From Priapulus caudatus (Eukaryota > Priapulida > Priapulimorpha > Priapulimorphida > Priapulidae), in the NCBI RefSeq assembly GCF_000485595.1, contig NW_014577097.1:918008-965627 (forward strand): a stretch of DNA of 47,620 nt. Reading direction: 5' to 3'. Shown piece after piece: positions 9,823 to 20,822 of this stretch. Position 1 is the stretch's first letter. The number at the start of each line of letters is the position of its first letter. A model generated the notes under the pieces. The model had not been told where the DNA came from. It worked only from the letters and a program-made list of their open reading frames with translations, and searched no databases. Made by a program: the position numbers and the translations under genes.

Positions 9823-10303
9823 GTGGCATCATAGTTTCTTTGCACTGGCTGGTTTCATAGTTGCGGCATGTGTCGCAAGTTGATATGAAGGTCTTGATTT
9901 CCGCGTTCATGGCTGGCCAGTATTGTGCTTCTCTGGCCCTTTTGAGACACGACTCTTCCCCTAAATGAGAGGTGTGAATAGCCTTCTTCATTTGGTCTCT
10001 CATGCTTGCAGGGATGACGAGCCTCTCGCCTCTGAATATCAGACCGTCCTGTACACTCAGTTCATCACGTATGCTGAAGTATGGCGTTACCTGGGTAGGG
10101 CATTGATGCTTCTCTTCTGGCCATCCCTTCAGAATCACTAGCCTCAAGAGCTGCAATGTCTCGTCCCTTTCTGTCTCTAGTTTGAGCTGTTCGAGTCTTT
10201 CTGTTCGGATCGGCAAGTAGTCTACCATGCATACCTGCTCAATGTCTGACATTCCTGTCGATTTAGGTAGGTAGGATCTGGACAGCATATCTGCGACGTG
10301 CAT
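9782..10303 (-). pseudogene. Gypsy A pol: integrase H2C2 zinc-binding N-terminus
   Basis: The motif HTSHLGEESCLKRAR...CDTC is the HHCC integrase zinc finger, preceded by the RNase H-integrase linker (VADMLSRSYLP). Overlaps the core frame by about 40 bases in another frame, which marks a frameshift. Confidence 0.78.
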
Positions 10304-10334
10304 CTCCTTCCCAGGTCTCCACTTCAGGTCAATG

Positions 10335-10745
10335 TCATATTCCAGGATTGTGATCTGTGTGCACTATGGTTTTTCTCCCATATGTGTATTGTCTGAAATG
10401 TTCAAGTGACCAAGCCACTGCGACTGCCTCCTTCTCTATTTGAGCGTATCTTGTCTCGGGGTCTGTAAGTGCCCGGCTGGCATACGCTATTGGACGACCC
10501 TCCTGTAACAGTGCGGCCCCAAGGCCTGACTCACTGGCATCATATTGTAGCACCAGCTCCTTCTAGGTATCATAATATGCCATTACTGGTGCTGTGCAGA
10601 TCATGTCTTTGATCTTCGTCAAAGCCTGGTCTTGTCCATGCTCCCAATGACAAGCAACATCCTCCTTGGTCAGCCTATTAATGGGCTCCATCACGGTCGA
10701 CAGCTGAGGCAGAAACCGGGCCAGGTAATTCACTGTACCTCGCAA
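10335..10745 (-). pseudogene. Gypsy A pol: RNase H domain
   Basis: YDASESGLGAALLQEGRPIA and EKEAVAVAWSLEHFRQY...VHTDHN are Ty3/Gypsy RNase H motifs with acidic active-site positions. The upstream linker (NYLARFLPQLSTVMEPINRL, 10745-10563) is split off by a stop and frame change near 10560. Confidence 0.8.
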
Positions 10746-10880
10746 AACTCACGGCTTCAACATTTTTCGGGGGTTTCAGATTCTGAATGGCCTTGACCTT
10801 TTCTGGATCTACCTGTAGCCCTGCAGCTGTTATGATATGTCTTGGAACACTGTAGAGGTTGTTCTAAACTCGTACTTAGA

Positions 10881-11105
10881 TTATTTGAATTTTAAACCTT
10901 GTTTGTGGGCTCTGAACATTAGAGCCTCTAGGTTCTTGTCGTGGTCCCTACGTGCTTCCTCCATCGAGTCACCACCGCCCCACACGATGATGTCGTCCGC
11001 AATGCATTCTGTAGACTCCAGCCCTTCTAGCGTTGTCTTGAGACGTTTCTGGAATATTTCAGACCACCACATGACACTGGCCACGTTGGCCACTGGCAGT
11101 GGCAT
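10881..11105 (-). pseudogene. Gypsy A pol: RT palm with the Asp-Asp motif
   Basis: SEIFQKRLKTTLEGLESTEC is followed by IADDIIVWG, the family variant of YxDD. The N-terminal part of this reading frame (PVANVASVMWW) is not RT and comes from the noisy sequence next to the gap. Confidence 0.75.
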
Positions 11106-11227
11106 ACGTTACATTGTTAAAATTACTGACCATACAGAATGCATCAGCCAATTATTACGAATTTAAGAGAGCCATAACCCTTCTTCAACCAATATTTAGC
11201 TTNNNNNNNNNNNNNNNNNNNNNNNNN
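11091..11227. other. Noisy gap-fill end and 25-N assembly gap
   Basis: 11091-11202 is an indel-rich match of 21285-21389 (CCACTGGCAGTGGCATACG... to ...AACCAAATTTAGCTT) and stops at exactly 25 Ns (11203-11227). It looks like a read end used to extend a contig, not genomic structure. Confidence 0.75.
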
Positions 11228-11267
11228 CACTCACGTTTAACCCAAATGGTTCGGACGGCGCTTCCAT

Positions 11268-11702
11268 TTATAGCGCCCAAGGTGGCGTTTGGAAGGTCGT
11301 CAACTTGCTGGATTTCTCATCCAACACAGTGCCAGTACCATCTTGCAAATCGAGACGGCTGAAAACTCGTGCCTTTGAAAGGTCTGGTAGTATGTCATCC
11401 AGGACCGGCATGGGGAAATGCTCTCTCTTGAGTGCCTTATTCAAAGGTCTCGGATCTATACAGATCCTAAGGTCCCCATTCTTCTTCACGGTCACTGCCA
11501 TTTGGCTATCCCAGTCACTGGGTTCGTCCATCTTCTCGATGATACCTTTGGACTCCATGTCCTTCAGCTTTGCTTTGACCTTGTCCTCATTGGCACTGGA
11601 ACTTTCCGTGGAGGACAGATAGTTGTGGGAAATATCTTCTTTCACTACCAGGTGTACTGTTCCTGGCATTTTTCCCAGTCCTCCACGAACACTCTGGGGC
11701 AT
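11268..11702 (-). pseudogene. Gypsy A pol: RT N-terminal half
   Basis: The segment includes IIEKMDEPSDWDSQMAVTVK, DLRICIDPRPLNKALKREHF and ARVFSRLDLQDG (RT motifs up to the first catalytic Asp of the palm). It degrades at LDEKSSKLTTFQTP before the gap. A near-identical piece is at 19245-19430. Confidence 0.82.
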
Positions 11703-11745
11703 CCTCCAGATATAGCCCCGGTCACTGCATTAACCGACTTGAACA

Positions 11746-12051
11746 TCATATAGTTAATGGTAATGAGCCCCATTTTTCTGCTGCCAGTCTACTAAGCAGA
11801 GGTCTAAGCTTCTCGGAAACCACTATGAACCTGACGTTGTGTTTCCTGCCTGTCTTGGGGTTTTTCAGTTTCAACGCACACTCGCCTAGTGGGGTTACTG
11901 CAGTCTTATTCCACATAGACAGCGTAACATCAGTTTTGATCACCTGTACGGACTTGGAATATATTTCTTTGGGACAACGTTGACTTGTAGCACCACAGTC
12001 TATCTGTAACTTTATCGGGTTAGTGTATCCCTGACCGTCCCAAACTAGCAT
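11746..12051 (-). pseudogene. Gypsy A aspartic protease
   Basis: LQIDCGATSQRCPKEIY carries an Asp-Cys-Gly active-site loop, a Gypsy variant of D-T/S-G. Later hydrophobic strands (RFIVVSEKLRPLLSR) match the family layout. Separated by frame changes from gag and RT. Confidence 0.7.
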
Positions 12052-12310
12052 CTCACAGTATAAGACTTGTTTGTGGGTGTCTCCACTGAGCCCTCTACTT
12101 TGCCAATGAACTCATCATCCGTTGACTCCGAGCACTCGCTCCGTTCTTCGAAATCATCCATGGCATGCACGCGTTTACTTTTCACGCATTTGCGAGACCC
12201 GTGGAAGTGATTGGCTTTGCGGCAGACGTTGCACTCTTCCATAAGCAGGGCATTTCTCCTTCACATTACATGGCGTCTGTTACAGTATATGCATTCCGCC
12301 TCCCGGGGTT
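12045..12310 (-). pseudogene. Gypsy A gag zinc knuckle region
   Basis: ECIYCNRRHVM (interrupted by a stop) and CNVCRKANHFHGSRKC form the Cys/His nucleocapsid knuckles of the gag C-terminus. The gap between the two is broken. Confidence 0.6.
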
Positions 12311-12383
12311 CACTTGATCGCTGTCCCTTTCGTTGCTGTTTCTGACGATCAGGTCTGTGTGATGCCTCATGTCGGTGTGACAC

Positions 12384-12950
12384 CTATGCACTCTGTAGTT
12401 TACCTATGGTTTCAGTACTGCCGGGTTGCCTCGCTGGCTTTGGCGATTCAATCACTCTGTTTAAATCCGGGTTGCCTTCACTCAGCATTTTCTGTTGCGC
12501 ATCCTTATCCAGAATGCCACAGATTATCCGATTTCTCCAAGCTAATTGTTCAGCTTCATGTTGCGGTGTGTCCAAGTGATGACCTTTTGTTTTGTCCTGA
12601 GGTCGGATAGCCACATGTCTACAGACTCCTCCTTACGTTGGTCACGTGCGGAGAACAAATAATGTGCTACTGCCCGTTGGTCTGACCAATGCAATAAGAG
12701 TCCAGTTTCGAGATTATATCCTGTACTTATATCACTGGTACTCCGCCTAAAACCAGTGTAGCATGCGCAATGTCGTCCGGACCTAAACTATTTGACAACT
12801 CGTGCAACGCCTGTACTCGCTGTGGCGGGTGCTCTAACTGGATGCGAGTTGGAGTAGTTCTCCCACACTCTGCTTGTGCAATTCCCAATTCACCTTTTTG
12901 TCATCCACACCGTGACGTCTACCGACTTGGTGCCTTAATATTTGGCCTTA
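12384..12950 (-). pseudogene. Gypsy A gag remains
   Basis: The segment QHEAEQLAWRNRIICGILDK, then KMLSEGNPDLNRVIE, is a Ty3/Gypsy gag C-terminal helical region. Further upstream sequence (12615-12950) matches, with decay, the cleaner gag at 19440-19800 (NWELHKQMWENY...). Multiple stops. Confidence 0.65.
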
Positions 12951-12959
12951 GAATAGCAA

Positions 12960-13047
12960 AGGATAATAATACGACAAATATAATGCATCCTATAATAATA
13001 ATAAATTAATAATAATAATATAATATATAATATATATAAATCATAAT

Positions 13048-13083
<36 letters not shown>

Positions 13084-13190
13084 ATATATATATTATATAA
13101 TAATAACTATAATAATATATATAATAATAATACTATTTATAATAATTAATTAATATAATCAATAATAATATAGACTATAATGATACAAAG
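12960..13190. repeat. AT-rich low-complexity leader
   Basis: ATA/TAT runs between the gag remains and the ordered minisatellite. Confidence 0.8.
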
Positions 13191-15185
13191 ATGATAGGTT
13201 GGGGGGGGGGGTATTGCTTATATATATATATATAATATTATGATGAAGCATGGTGGTTGGGGGTTAGTTGTTATACTATATAGATATATAATTATGAGAA
13301 GATGGTGGTGGGGTGGGGTTAGTTTGTTATATATAATATATATATATATTATGATGAAGATGATGGTTGGGGGGTTAGTTGTTATATATATATATATTAT
13401 GATGAGATGATGGTTGGGGGTGTTAGTTGTTATTATATATATAAATATAATTATTATGATGAGATGATGGTGGGGGGTGTTAGTTGTTATATATATATAT
13501 ATATTATGATAGAGATGGTATGGTTGGGGTTTTAGTTTTACTATATATATATATATATATATTATGATGAAGATGGTGGTTGGGGGTGTTAGTTGTTATA
13601 TATATATATTATTAGATTTGAGATGGTGGTTGGGGGGTGTTAGTTGTATATATATATATATATTATTATATTATGATGGAGATGATGGTTGGGGGCGTTT
13701 AGTTGTTATATATATATACTATCCGCTGATTGACAGATGATGTTGGGTGTTAGTTGTTACTATAAATTAATTATATAATAAAAATTAAAAAATAAATAAT
13801 AAATAATAATTATATATTATGATGAAAATGGTGGTTGGGCTGGGGTTAGTTGTTATATTATATATATATTAATGATGAGATGAATGGTTGGGGGGTTAGT
13901 TGTATTATATGATATATATTATGATTGAAGCATGGTGGTTGGGGTGTTAGTTGTTATATAGTATATAATATCTATGATTGAAAGATGATGGTTGGGGGGG
14001 GGTTTAGTTAGTTATATATATATATATATATAGTTTATGAATGAAGATGGTGGTTGGGGGAGGCTGTAGTTGTTATATATATATATATCGTGGATGAACG
14101 ATGATGGTGGGGGTGTTAGTTAGTATAATAGATATATATATTATGATTGAAGATGGTGCGTTGGGGGTTAGTTGTTATATATAATATTATATCCTGCATA
14201 AGATGATGGTTCGGGGGTGTTAGTTGTTAATATATTATATATATTATGATGAAGATGGTGGTTGGGGGTGTTAGTTGTTATTATATACTATATTATGATG
14301 AAGCATGATGGTTGGGGGTTAGTTGTTATATATATATATCATTTATGATGAAAGATTAGATGCGTTCGGGGGCGTTAGTTGTATATATATATATATAATA
14401 TATATATTATGTATGAAGATGATGGTTGGTCGGCGGGGGTTAGTTTTATATATATAATATATTATGATGAAGGATGATGGATTGGGGGGTTAGTTGCTAT
14501 ATATACTATATATATATATATATACTATATATATCATTATTTGATGAATATGATGCGTTGCGGGGGATTAGTTGCTAATATAATATATATATAACTAGAT
14601 CATGATGAGATGATGTTGGGGGGTGTTATAGTTGTTACTATATATATATGGTTTGATGAAGCATGATGGTTGGGGGGGTTAGTATGTTATATATTATATT
14701 AATATATATATTATGATGAGGATGATGCGTATGGGGGGTGTGTTTAGTTGGTATATTAATATTATATATTATGATGAAGATGATGCGATTGGGGGGCATG
14801 TTAGTTGTTATATAAAATAATATATATTATGATGAAGATGATGGTTGGGGGGATTAGGTTATATATATATAATATAGTATATATATAATTATGGCATGAG
14901 ATGATGGTTGGACGGGGTGTTTAGTTGTTATATATATATTATATATATATTATATGAAGATGATGGTTGGGGGTGTTAGATTGTATATATATATTATATT
15001 ATGATGAAGAATGAATGGTTGGGGGGTTTAAGTTCGTATATATATATATATATTATGATGAAGATGGTGGTTGGGGGTGTTAGTTGTTATATATATATAT
15101 ATTATGATGAAGATGGTGGTTGGGGGTGTTAGTTGTTATATATATATATATTATGATGAAGATGATGGTTGGGGGTGTTAGTTGT

Positions 15186-15216
<31 letters not shown>

Positions 15217-16255
15217 GATGAGATGATGGTGGGGTGTTGTAGTTGTTAATATATATATCTATATACATATAATATTATGATGGGAAGATGATGGATTGGG
15301 GGGGTTAGTTGTTTATATATTATATTATGATGAAGCATGAGGGTTTGGGGGGGCGTCTTAGTTGTTATATATATATATATTATGAGGAAGATGATAGTTG
15401 TGGCAGTGTTATTGTTATATATATACTATCATTATGATGCAAGATGATGCGTTGAGGGGGGGGTTAGTTTTATATATAATATATATATATATTATGATGA
15501 AGATGGTAGGTTGGGGGGTGTTAGTTAGTGACTCATATATATTATATTCATTGATTGAAGATGGATGGTTGGGGGGTGTTAGTTGTTTTATATATATATA
15601 TTTGATGAGATGATGGTTGGGGGGTGTTAGTTTGTTAGTAATATATATATATTATGATGGAAGATTGATGGTTGGGGGTTAGTTGTTATATATATATATT
15701 TATGATGAAAAGCATGGGGGTTGGGGGTTAGTTGTTATATATCATATCATATTAATGATGAGTGGTGGTTGGTGGTGTTATAGTTGTTATATATATACTA
15801 ATTATAATATATTATGATGAGATGGTGGTTGGGGGGGTGTTAGTTTATTATATATATATATTATGATGAAGATGCGTGTGTTGGGGGTGTTAGTTGTTAT
15901 TATATTATATTATTGAATGAGATGATGGTTAGCGGGGTGTTAGTTGTTATATATATAATTATTATGATGAAGATGGTGGTTGGGGGTGTTAGTTGTTATA
16001 TATATATATATATTATGATGAAGATGGTGGTTGGGGGTGTTAGTTGTTATATATATATATATTATGATGAAGATGGTGGTTGGGGGTTAGTTGTATATAT
16101 ATTATATATTATGAGAAGATGATGCGTTGGGGGTGCTAGTTAGTATATATATATATATATATGAATGAAGATGATGGTTGGGGCTGCGTAGTTGTTAATT
16201 ATATATTATATATATCGTGATGATAGATGGTGGATTGGGGGTTCAGTTTGTTATC
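13190..16255 (+). repeat. Large minisatellite, unit about 50 bp: GATGAAGATGRTGGTTGGGGG + TGTTAGTTGTT + (TA)n
   Basis: Roughly 50-60 units by eye. Each combines a (TA)n tract, ATTATGATGAAGATG, GTGGTTGGGGG and TGTTAGTTGTT. Central units (about 15040-15190 and 15960-16090) are nearly identical, while outer units carry many single-base insertions (GC for G, extra T), as expected of raw long reads. ORFs across it are repeat translations. Confidence 0.93.
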
Positions 16256-16860
16256 GTACAGGGTTTCACTGGTTGCCATAGACACGAGTGGGAGAGATCT
16301 TAGTCAGCGACCATCAACAGATTCTGTACGTTACGAGTAAAAGCCATACACACCACCGTATATGGAGATGGGAATGAAGCATCAACATGATAAAGTAATC
16401 CTCATTCGGTCGTCATCATCGCGTCGTCATCGCACGTCGTCATTCGTCAACTGTCATCATCGTCAACGTCGTCATCAGGTCAACGTCGTCAATCTTTGTC
16501 GGTAAGTAGAATCAGTGGTTGTCGTACGCAATCGTCATCGTTGCGTTCATCGCCTCATCATCATCCTCGTCGTCGTTATGATGATCGCGCAGCATCACGA
16601 GGCCAACACTAGCTAGCATGTCGATCACCACCATATCATTATCATCAATCGATCTCATCATCATCATCATCGTCGTTCGTCGTGGCGTCGTCGTCGCGTC
16701 GCGCCCACTAAATCTGAACGGCTTAGCCAAGGCACTTGAATAAACTACAAAACTGAAAATAATATGATTGTCATTATTAGTTCTGTATACTTATTATATA
16801 TATATTCGCATGGCAGACACAGCCACTCGCAGCGGCGGAGTGCCGCGGATGCGTTCAGGC
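16256..16860. repeat. Spacer with a CATCGT/GTCGTC-rich tract
   Basis: After the minisatellite there is a short unique stretch, then a CATCATCGTCGTC-type imperfect trinucleotide tract (about 16400-16700). No gene supported. Confidence 0.7.
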
Positions 16861-17121
16861 GTTAGTTTTTACATAGGTTTTTTATGTAAGGAAAGTTGAA
16901 TATCACAGTGACGCAACAGTGGAACTGTAAACAGAGAGGTACGGTAGTAGGCCTTATTTGTGGAATGTGCCGTCTCATATTATTTCCAGTTTTACTGACT
17001 AGTCCAAGTGCCTGTGGGTATATCTTGTTAATATCGAGATCGATCGAAATTTCATCGACGCTAACTAATATAGAGCAAATAGGTAAAGAGTTCGCCACAC
17101 GCCACCATGCATCTGATACTA

Positions 17122-17155
<34 letters not shown>

Positions 17156-17325
17156 CCTCTCTTTCTCTCTCTTCTCTCTCTCTCTCTCCCCCCCCTTTCT
17201 ATAATCTCTGTTTCGCTGTCACCACTTCCCCTTCTATATCTCTCCTCCTCTCTTCCCTCCATTCTAAATCTGTCCTCCTCTCTCGCCTTCTACATCTCTC
17301 TTCCTCTCTCCCTCTTCGTATCTTT
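16861..17325. repeat. Spacer with a CT-rich tract
   Basis: Unremarkable sequence followed by (CT)n/CTCTCC (about 17120-17320), ending where the long direct repeat begins. Confidence 0.7.
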
Positions 17326-17985
17326 TGAAATTTCACTGTGACATTGTAGCCTCATACATCCAGGCATTTATAGATTCTACTAGCAAACCCGGCAGTCAAA
17401 TTCTTTCTAACAGACAGTAAACAAATCCATGTTCAACCCTCATATTGAGGGTCAAAAGGTTATCCGACACTTACTCTTCGCATGTCAGCAGAAGGGACAT
17501 TGCATGGTCCTTTCAATAAAGCCATAAAAATGCTAGGTCACCGCTGAAACAAACAATCGCTCCGTCAGACCATGTCCTCAGAAAATGTCTAAAATCTGCC
17601 CTGTGCCCATTGACCTTTGACCTGTGACCTCCAATTTCGGCACAGTGATGGCTTTTCCTATCATGATGCTATACACCGACTATCACGAGCCTAGGTCGAG
17701 CTGTTTAGATTTGTGCCGCAATTCTGCATTTCCTCCCTATACCTTAAGTTAAGGAGTGAATGTTCCCCCTTCTTTTACACCTCTTGACCTTTGACCTTTG
17801 ACCCCCAGCTTCGACATCCCAACTCGTTTTGACGATCCCCCCCCCCCGATGTGCCGAATATCGTGACCGTACGTCGAGCGGTTAAGATTTGTGCCCAACT
17901 GTTGACGCACGGACGGCCGGACGCACGCACGCACGGACGATCGTGCGATTCTACAAGCTGCATCTGACTATGTCAGATGAGCTAA
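17326..17985 (+). mobile_element. Helitron-like repeat, copy 3
   Basis: Ends in CATCTGACTATGTCAGATG then AGCTAA (17982-17985 = CTAA), immediately followed by LTR sequence of Gypsy A starting TAACACACATAG. In the intact LTR (8352) the same bases follow an A, so the junction fits insertion between A and T, the Helitron target preference. Confidence 0.72.
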
Positions 17986-18107
17986 TAACACACATAGTTT
18001 ATTCGTAGACTTGTTATTCCGCTATTTTCCAACTACCACGATCAGACCATGTGACCCTTCACACATACAGGGCGGGAACACAGAACAAGACTACGCGGTG
18101 TGATACA
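17986..18107 (-). repeat. Gypsy A LTR, truncated piece
   Basis: Matches 8352-8474 from TAACACACATAGTTTATTCG to GTGTGATACA. The missing LTR end is next to the Helitron-like repeat. Confidence 0.8.
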
Positions 18108-18204
18108 GCGACGCTCTGTATACATAGACTACCACCAAAACAACCCTTTGTCTAGCCGCACTCCGCGTCTCTAACTAATTTATGTAACATCTGTAAATAA
18201 TATG

Positions 18205-18790
18205 TTACATAGATAGATAGAGATAGATGGATGGATAGATGGATGGATGGAAGGACAGATAGATAGATAGATAGACAGATAGATAGAGAGATAAATATAT
18301 TAATAGATAGATAGATACATACATAGATAGATAGATAGAAAGATCGATGGGTAGATAAATAGATAGATAAATAGATAGATAGATGGATAGATAGATAGAT
18401 AAACAGAGGTCGAAAGATAGATAGACAGATAAATATATAAATAGATACATACATAGATAGATAGAAATTTAAAAAGATAGATATAGATAGATAGATACAT
18501 AGATACATAGATAGACAGATAAATATATAAATACATAGATAGATAGATAAGTAGATAGATAGATCGATAGATAGATAGATACATAATAATTAGATACATG
18601 AATAGATAGATAGATATATACATACATAATTAGATGCATGACTAGATAGATAGATAGATTGATCGATTGATCGATAGATATAGATAGATAGATAGATACA
18701 TAGATACATAGATAGATACATAGTCTCATAGATACATAGATAGATAGAAAGATATACATAGATATAGATATATAGATCGATATTTTTAGA
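18205..18790 (+). repeat. GATA tetranucleotide array, copy A
   Basis: (GATA)n with GATACATA and GATC variants. All Tyr/Ile/Ser/Leu-rich minus-strand ORFs here are translations of it. Confidence 0.95.
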
Positions 18791-19169
18791 GTATTTTTCT
18801 TTCAACCAAGTGGTCACCAACTGAGCACTTCATTTCCCGGGCAATGCCGGGTGTCCTGCTCGTATCTTATATCTATATGCATGTATATTTATGTATGACT
18901 GGGAACCTTTAGATCGGTATTTCCCTGCAAAGAATAAAAAAAGAAAAGAAAATTCATTCCGTGTCCCCTTATATGTTTGTGAGTGCAGCTGATCTAGCTC
19001 CCCAAAGTATATCTTCATGCAGGTACTGCATGTTTAGTATAAGCTGAACTATATAGTAATATTACCAATAAGGCTGCTGCCAACCCTACTACCGTGTGTA
19101 CCTGCTGCCTTCCCTGTTCTACGTTTAATCATATTTAAAAACGTTTTCTATGGTTTTCGTATCCAGGAC

Positions 19170-19240
19170 ACATGGTCGTGTACAGGGGGGGGGGACCAGG
19201 GGGTCCGGACCCCCCCCCCCCTGCTCGCGCAGAAAACGCA
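19170..19240. mobile_element. C/G-rich TIR-like sequence, copy A
   Basis: GTGTACAGGGGGGGGG-ACCAGGGGGTCCGGACCCCC palindromic sequence. The fuller version is at 23245-23440, where both ends are visible. Confidence 0.5.
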
Positions 19241-19244
19241 TCTA

Positions 19245-19930
19245 GGAAATGCTCTCTCTTGAGTGCCTTATTCAAAGGTCTCGGATCTATACAGATCCTA
19301 AGGTCCCCATTCTTCTTCACGGTCACTGCCATTTGGCTTACCCAGTCACTGGGTTCGTCCATCTTCTCGATGATACCTTTTGGACTCCATGTCCTTCAGC
19401 TTTGCTTTGACCTTGTCCCTCATTGCCACTAGAACTTGGTGTGTCCAAGTGATGACCTTTTGCTTTGTCCTAAGGTCGGATAGCCACATGCATGTCTACG
19501 GACTCCTTACGTTGGTCACGTGCGGAAAACAAATAATGTGCTACTGCCTCATTGGTCTGACCAATGCAATGTAATAAGAATACTCCGCCTAAACCATTGT
19601 AGTTGCGCAATGTGTCCCGACCTAAACTATTTAAAAACTCTGCACGCTGTACTCGCTTTGGCTGGTGCTGTAACTGGGATGCGATGGAATAGTTCTCCCA
19701 CATCTGCTTGTGCAATTCCCAATTCACCTTTTTGTCATCACCGGTGACGTCTACCGGACCTGGTGCCTTAATATTTGGCCTATAATAATGTTGCACCTCC
19801 TGTACGTGTTGGGCGGGAACATCCCCTGCTTGTGCCTGTGGGGCAAGGTTATCCCTTTTGGCCCTCTGTACATCATCTTCATGGTCTCCCGTACTGGATC
19901 CCTGTGGAGCACTAACTAAATGTCACCTCA
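19245..19930 (-). pseudogene. Gypsy A deletion derivative: RT fragment fused to gag
   Basis: 19245-19430 matches the RT start of element A (MDEPSDWVSQMAVTVKK, then CIDPRPLNKALKREHF). At GAACTTGG it switches to gag sequence equivalent to 12563 onward, so the protease and zinc-knuckle region (about 0.96 kb) is missing, with a short shared CTT at the join. The gag part (19796-19470) reads NWELHKQMWENYSIASQLQH, then RAEFLNSLGRDTLRNYNGL, a fairly conserved gag core, with a shift near the end. Confidence 0.75.
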
Positions 19931-20765
19931 ACAAGATGTGTATGCCGGTATGTGTACAACATACATGCATCTACACTACTACTGTACTTGTGTATGCAAA
20001 TATCGCGAGGGTGTACTGTCATACAGCATTTATCGCACTGAACTTTCTGTATATGTGGCTCTAAACAGTAGGTACATATGCCATTTGTGTACCATCATAC
20101 TACGAAACATAGGCCATTTAAAGTAAGCCTTTAACACATCGTAATAATCAATACATGAGCACTTAACACATCATACCACGCGAACACGTTGCTCTACACA
20201 ATAGTAGTACTGTACATAATTGTAATGCACATACATGTGCATGTAGATGTAATAACGCACATAGAGTTAATTGATTCCTGGTATTGTATCCAGCACCGTA
20301 GGAACTTGGTACGTACTGTAGACTTACAGACTGTACATTCTTACTGTTATAGTGTCTGTCTACCTTGATCCCACGACGAATTGCTGGGCCATGTTCTCTA
20401 TCCTTGAACCCATGGTCGAGCTGGGCGGCCACACACACGATAACGTAGATAGACTTGTATCACTCGGTCAGTCACAGCTGTACATCCACAGGGTAGGCTA
20501 TGAATAGCACGCACGTTGGTCTGCAAGTCTGTCAGTATAGCGGCTTTCAGTCCTGTATCGAAGCCGCTTCGTCACGGCTAGGTGTTTACAACGCCAGCCC
20601 GCATTCGGATAGGGCACGGCGTATAACCTGCTCACGGCGCAGTTCCCGGGTAGTTGGTGGCGCTGACACTTAACTTGGCGATGTTGTTTGTCGGACACGA
20701 TTGTCCTCCGATGAAAAAAAGTACGAGTGTCACCGACTGTACTCACTGTTGATAGTCTGTTACCG
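19931..20765 (-). other. Probable 5' UTR/leader of the Gypsy A derivative
   Basis: Lies between gag and the primer-binding site on the minus strand; no supported ORF. Confidence 0.4.
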
Positions 20766-20822
20766 CTCGCAGCACGCTGCCACCATGTAACACGCCAGTA
20801 TAAACATAACTCAGAGTGAAGA
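20766..20822 (-). promoter_or_regulatory. Gypsy A 5' LTR end and primer-binding site
   Basis: Minus strand: LTR end ACTGGCGTGTTACA (20786 side) is directly followed by TGGTGGCAGCGTGCTGCGAG (20785-20766), which has the TGG start of a tRNA-primed minus-strand site. The LTR homology breaks off after GAGTGAAGA (20822) and resumes at 22058. Confidence 0.65.

Larger units (their letters stand above)
8313..12960 (-). mobile_element. Ty3/Gypsy LTR retrotransposon A, decayed, minus strand
   Basis: The order on the minus strand is gag remains (12950-12270), zinc knuckle, protease (12051-11746), RT (11702-10881), RNase H (10553-10335), integrase (10303-9292), integrase tail (9224-8769), polypurine tract and 3' LTR. 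The 5' LTR is missing; the element runs into AT-rich minisatellite DNA. Stops, frame changes and an assembly gap at 11203 break every domain, so it is not autonomous. Confidence 0.88.
17326..19245 (+). repeat. Long direct repeat, copy A (cleaner)
   Basis: From TTTTGAAATTTCACTGTGAC to AGAAAACGCATCTA, matched in the same order by 21387-23322. It contains, in order, a Helitron-like 3' part, an LTR piece of Gypsy A, a GATA array, a spacer and a C/G-rich TIR-like end. Confidence 0.9.

Noticed and set aside
10837..11362. Plus-strand ORFs over the Gypsy A RT region
   Set aside because: Antisense shadows; one runs through the N gap.
13190..16255. CRISPR-like array of repeats and spacers
   Set aside because: Units are contiguous and differ by indels and TA length, with no unique spacers and no cas genes; the DNA is eukaryotic.
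18152..18820. Several overlapping minus-strand ORFs rich in Tyr, Ile, Ser and Leu
   Set aside because: Translations of the GATA/GATACATA array; all frames are open because the repeat has few stops. The same applies to 22247-22795.
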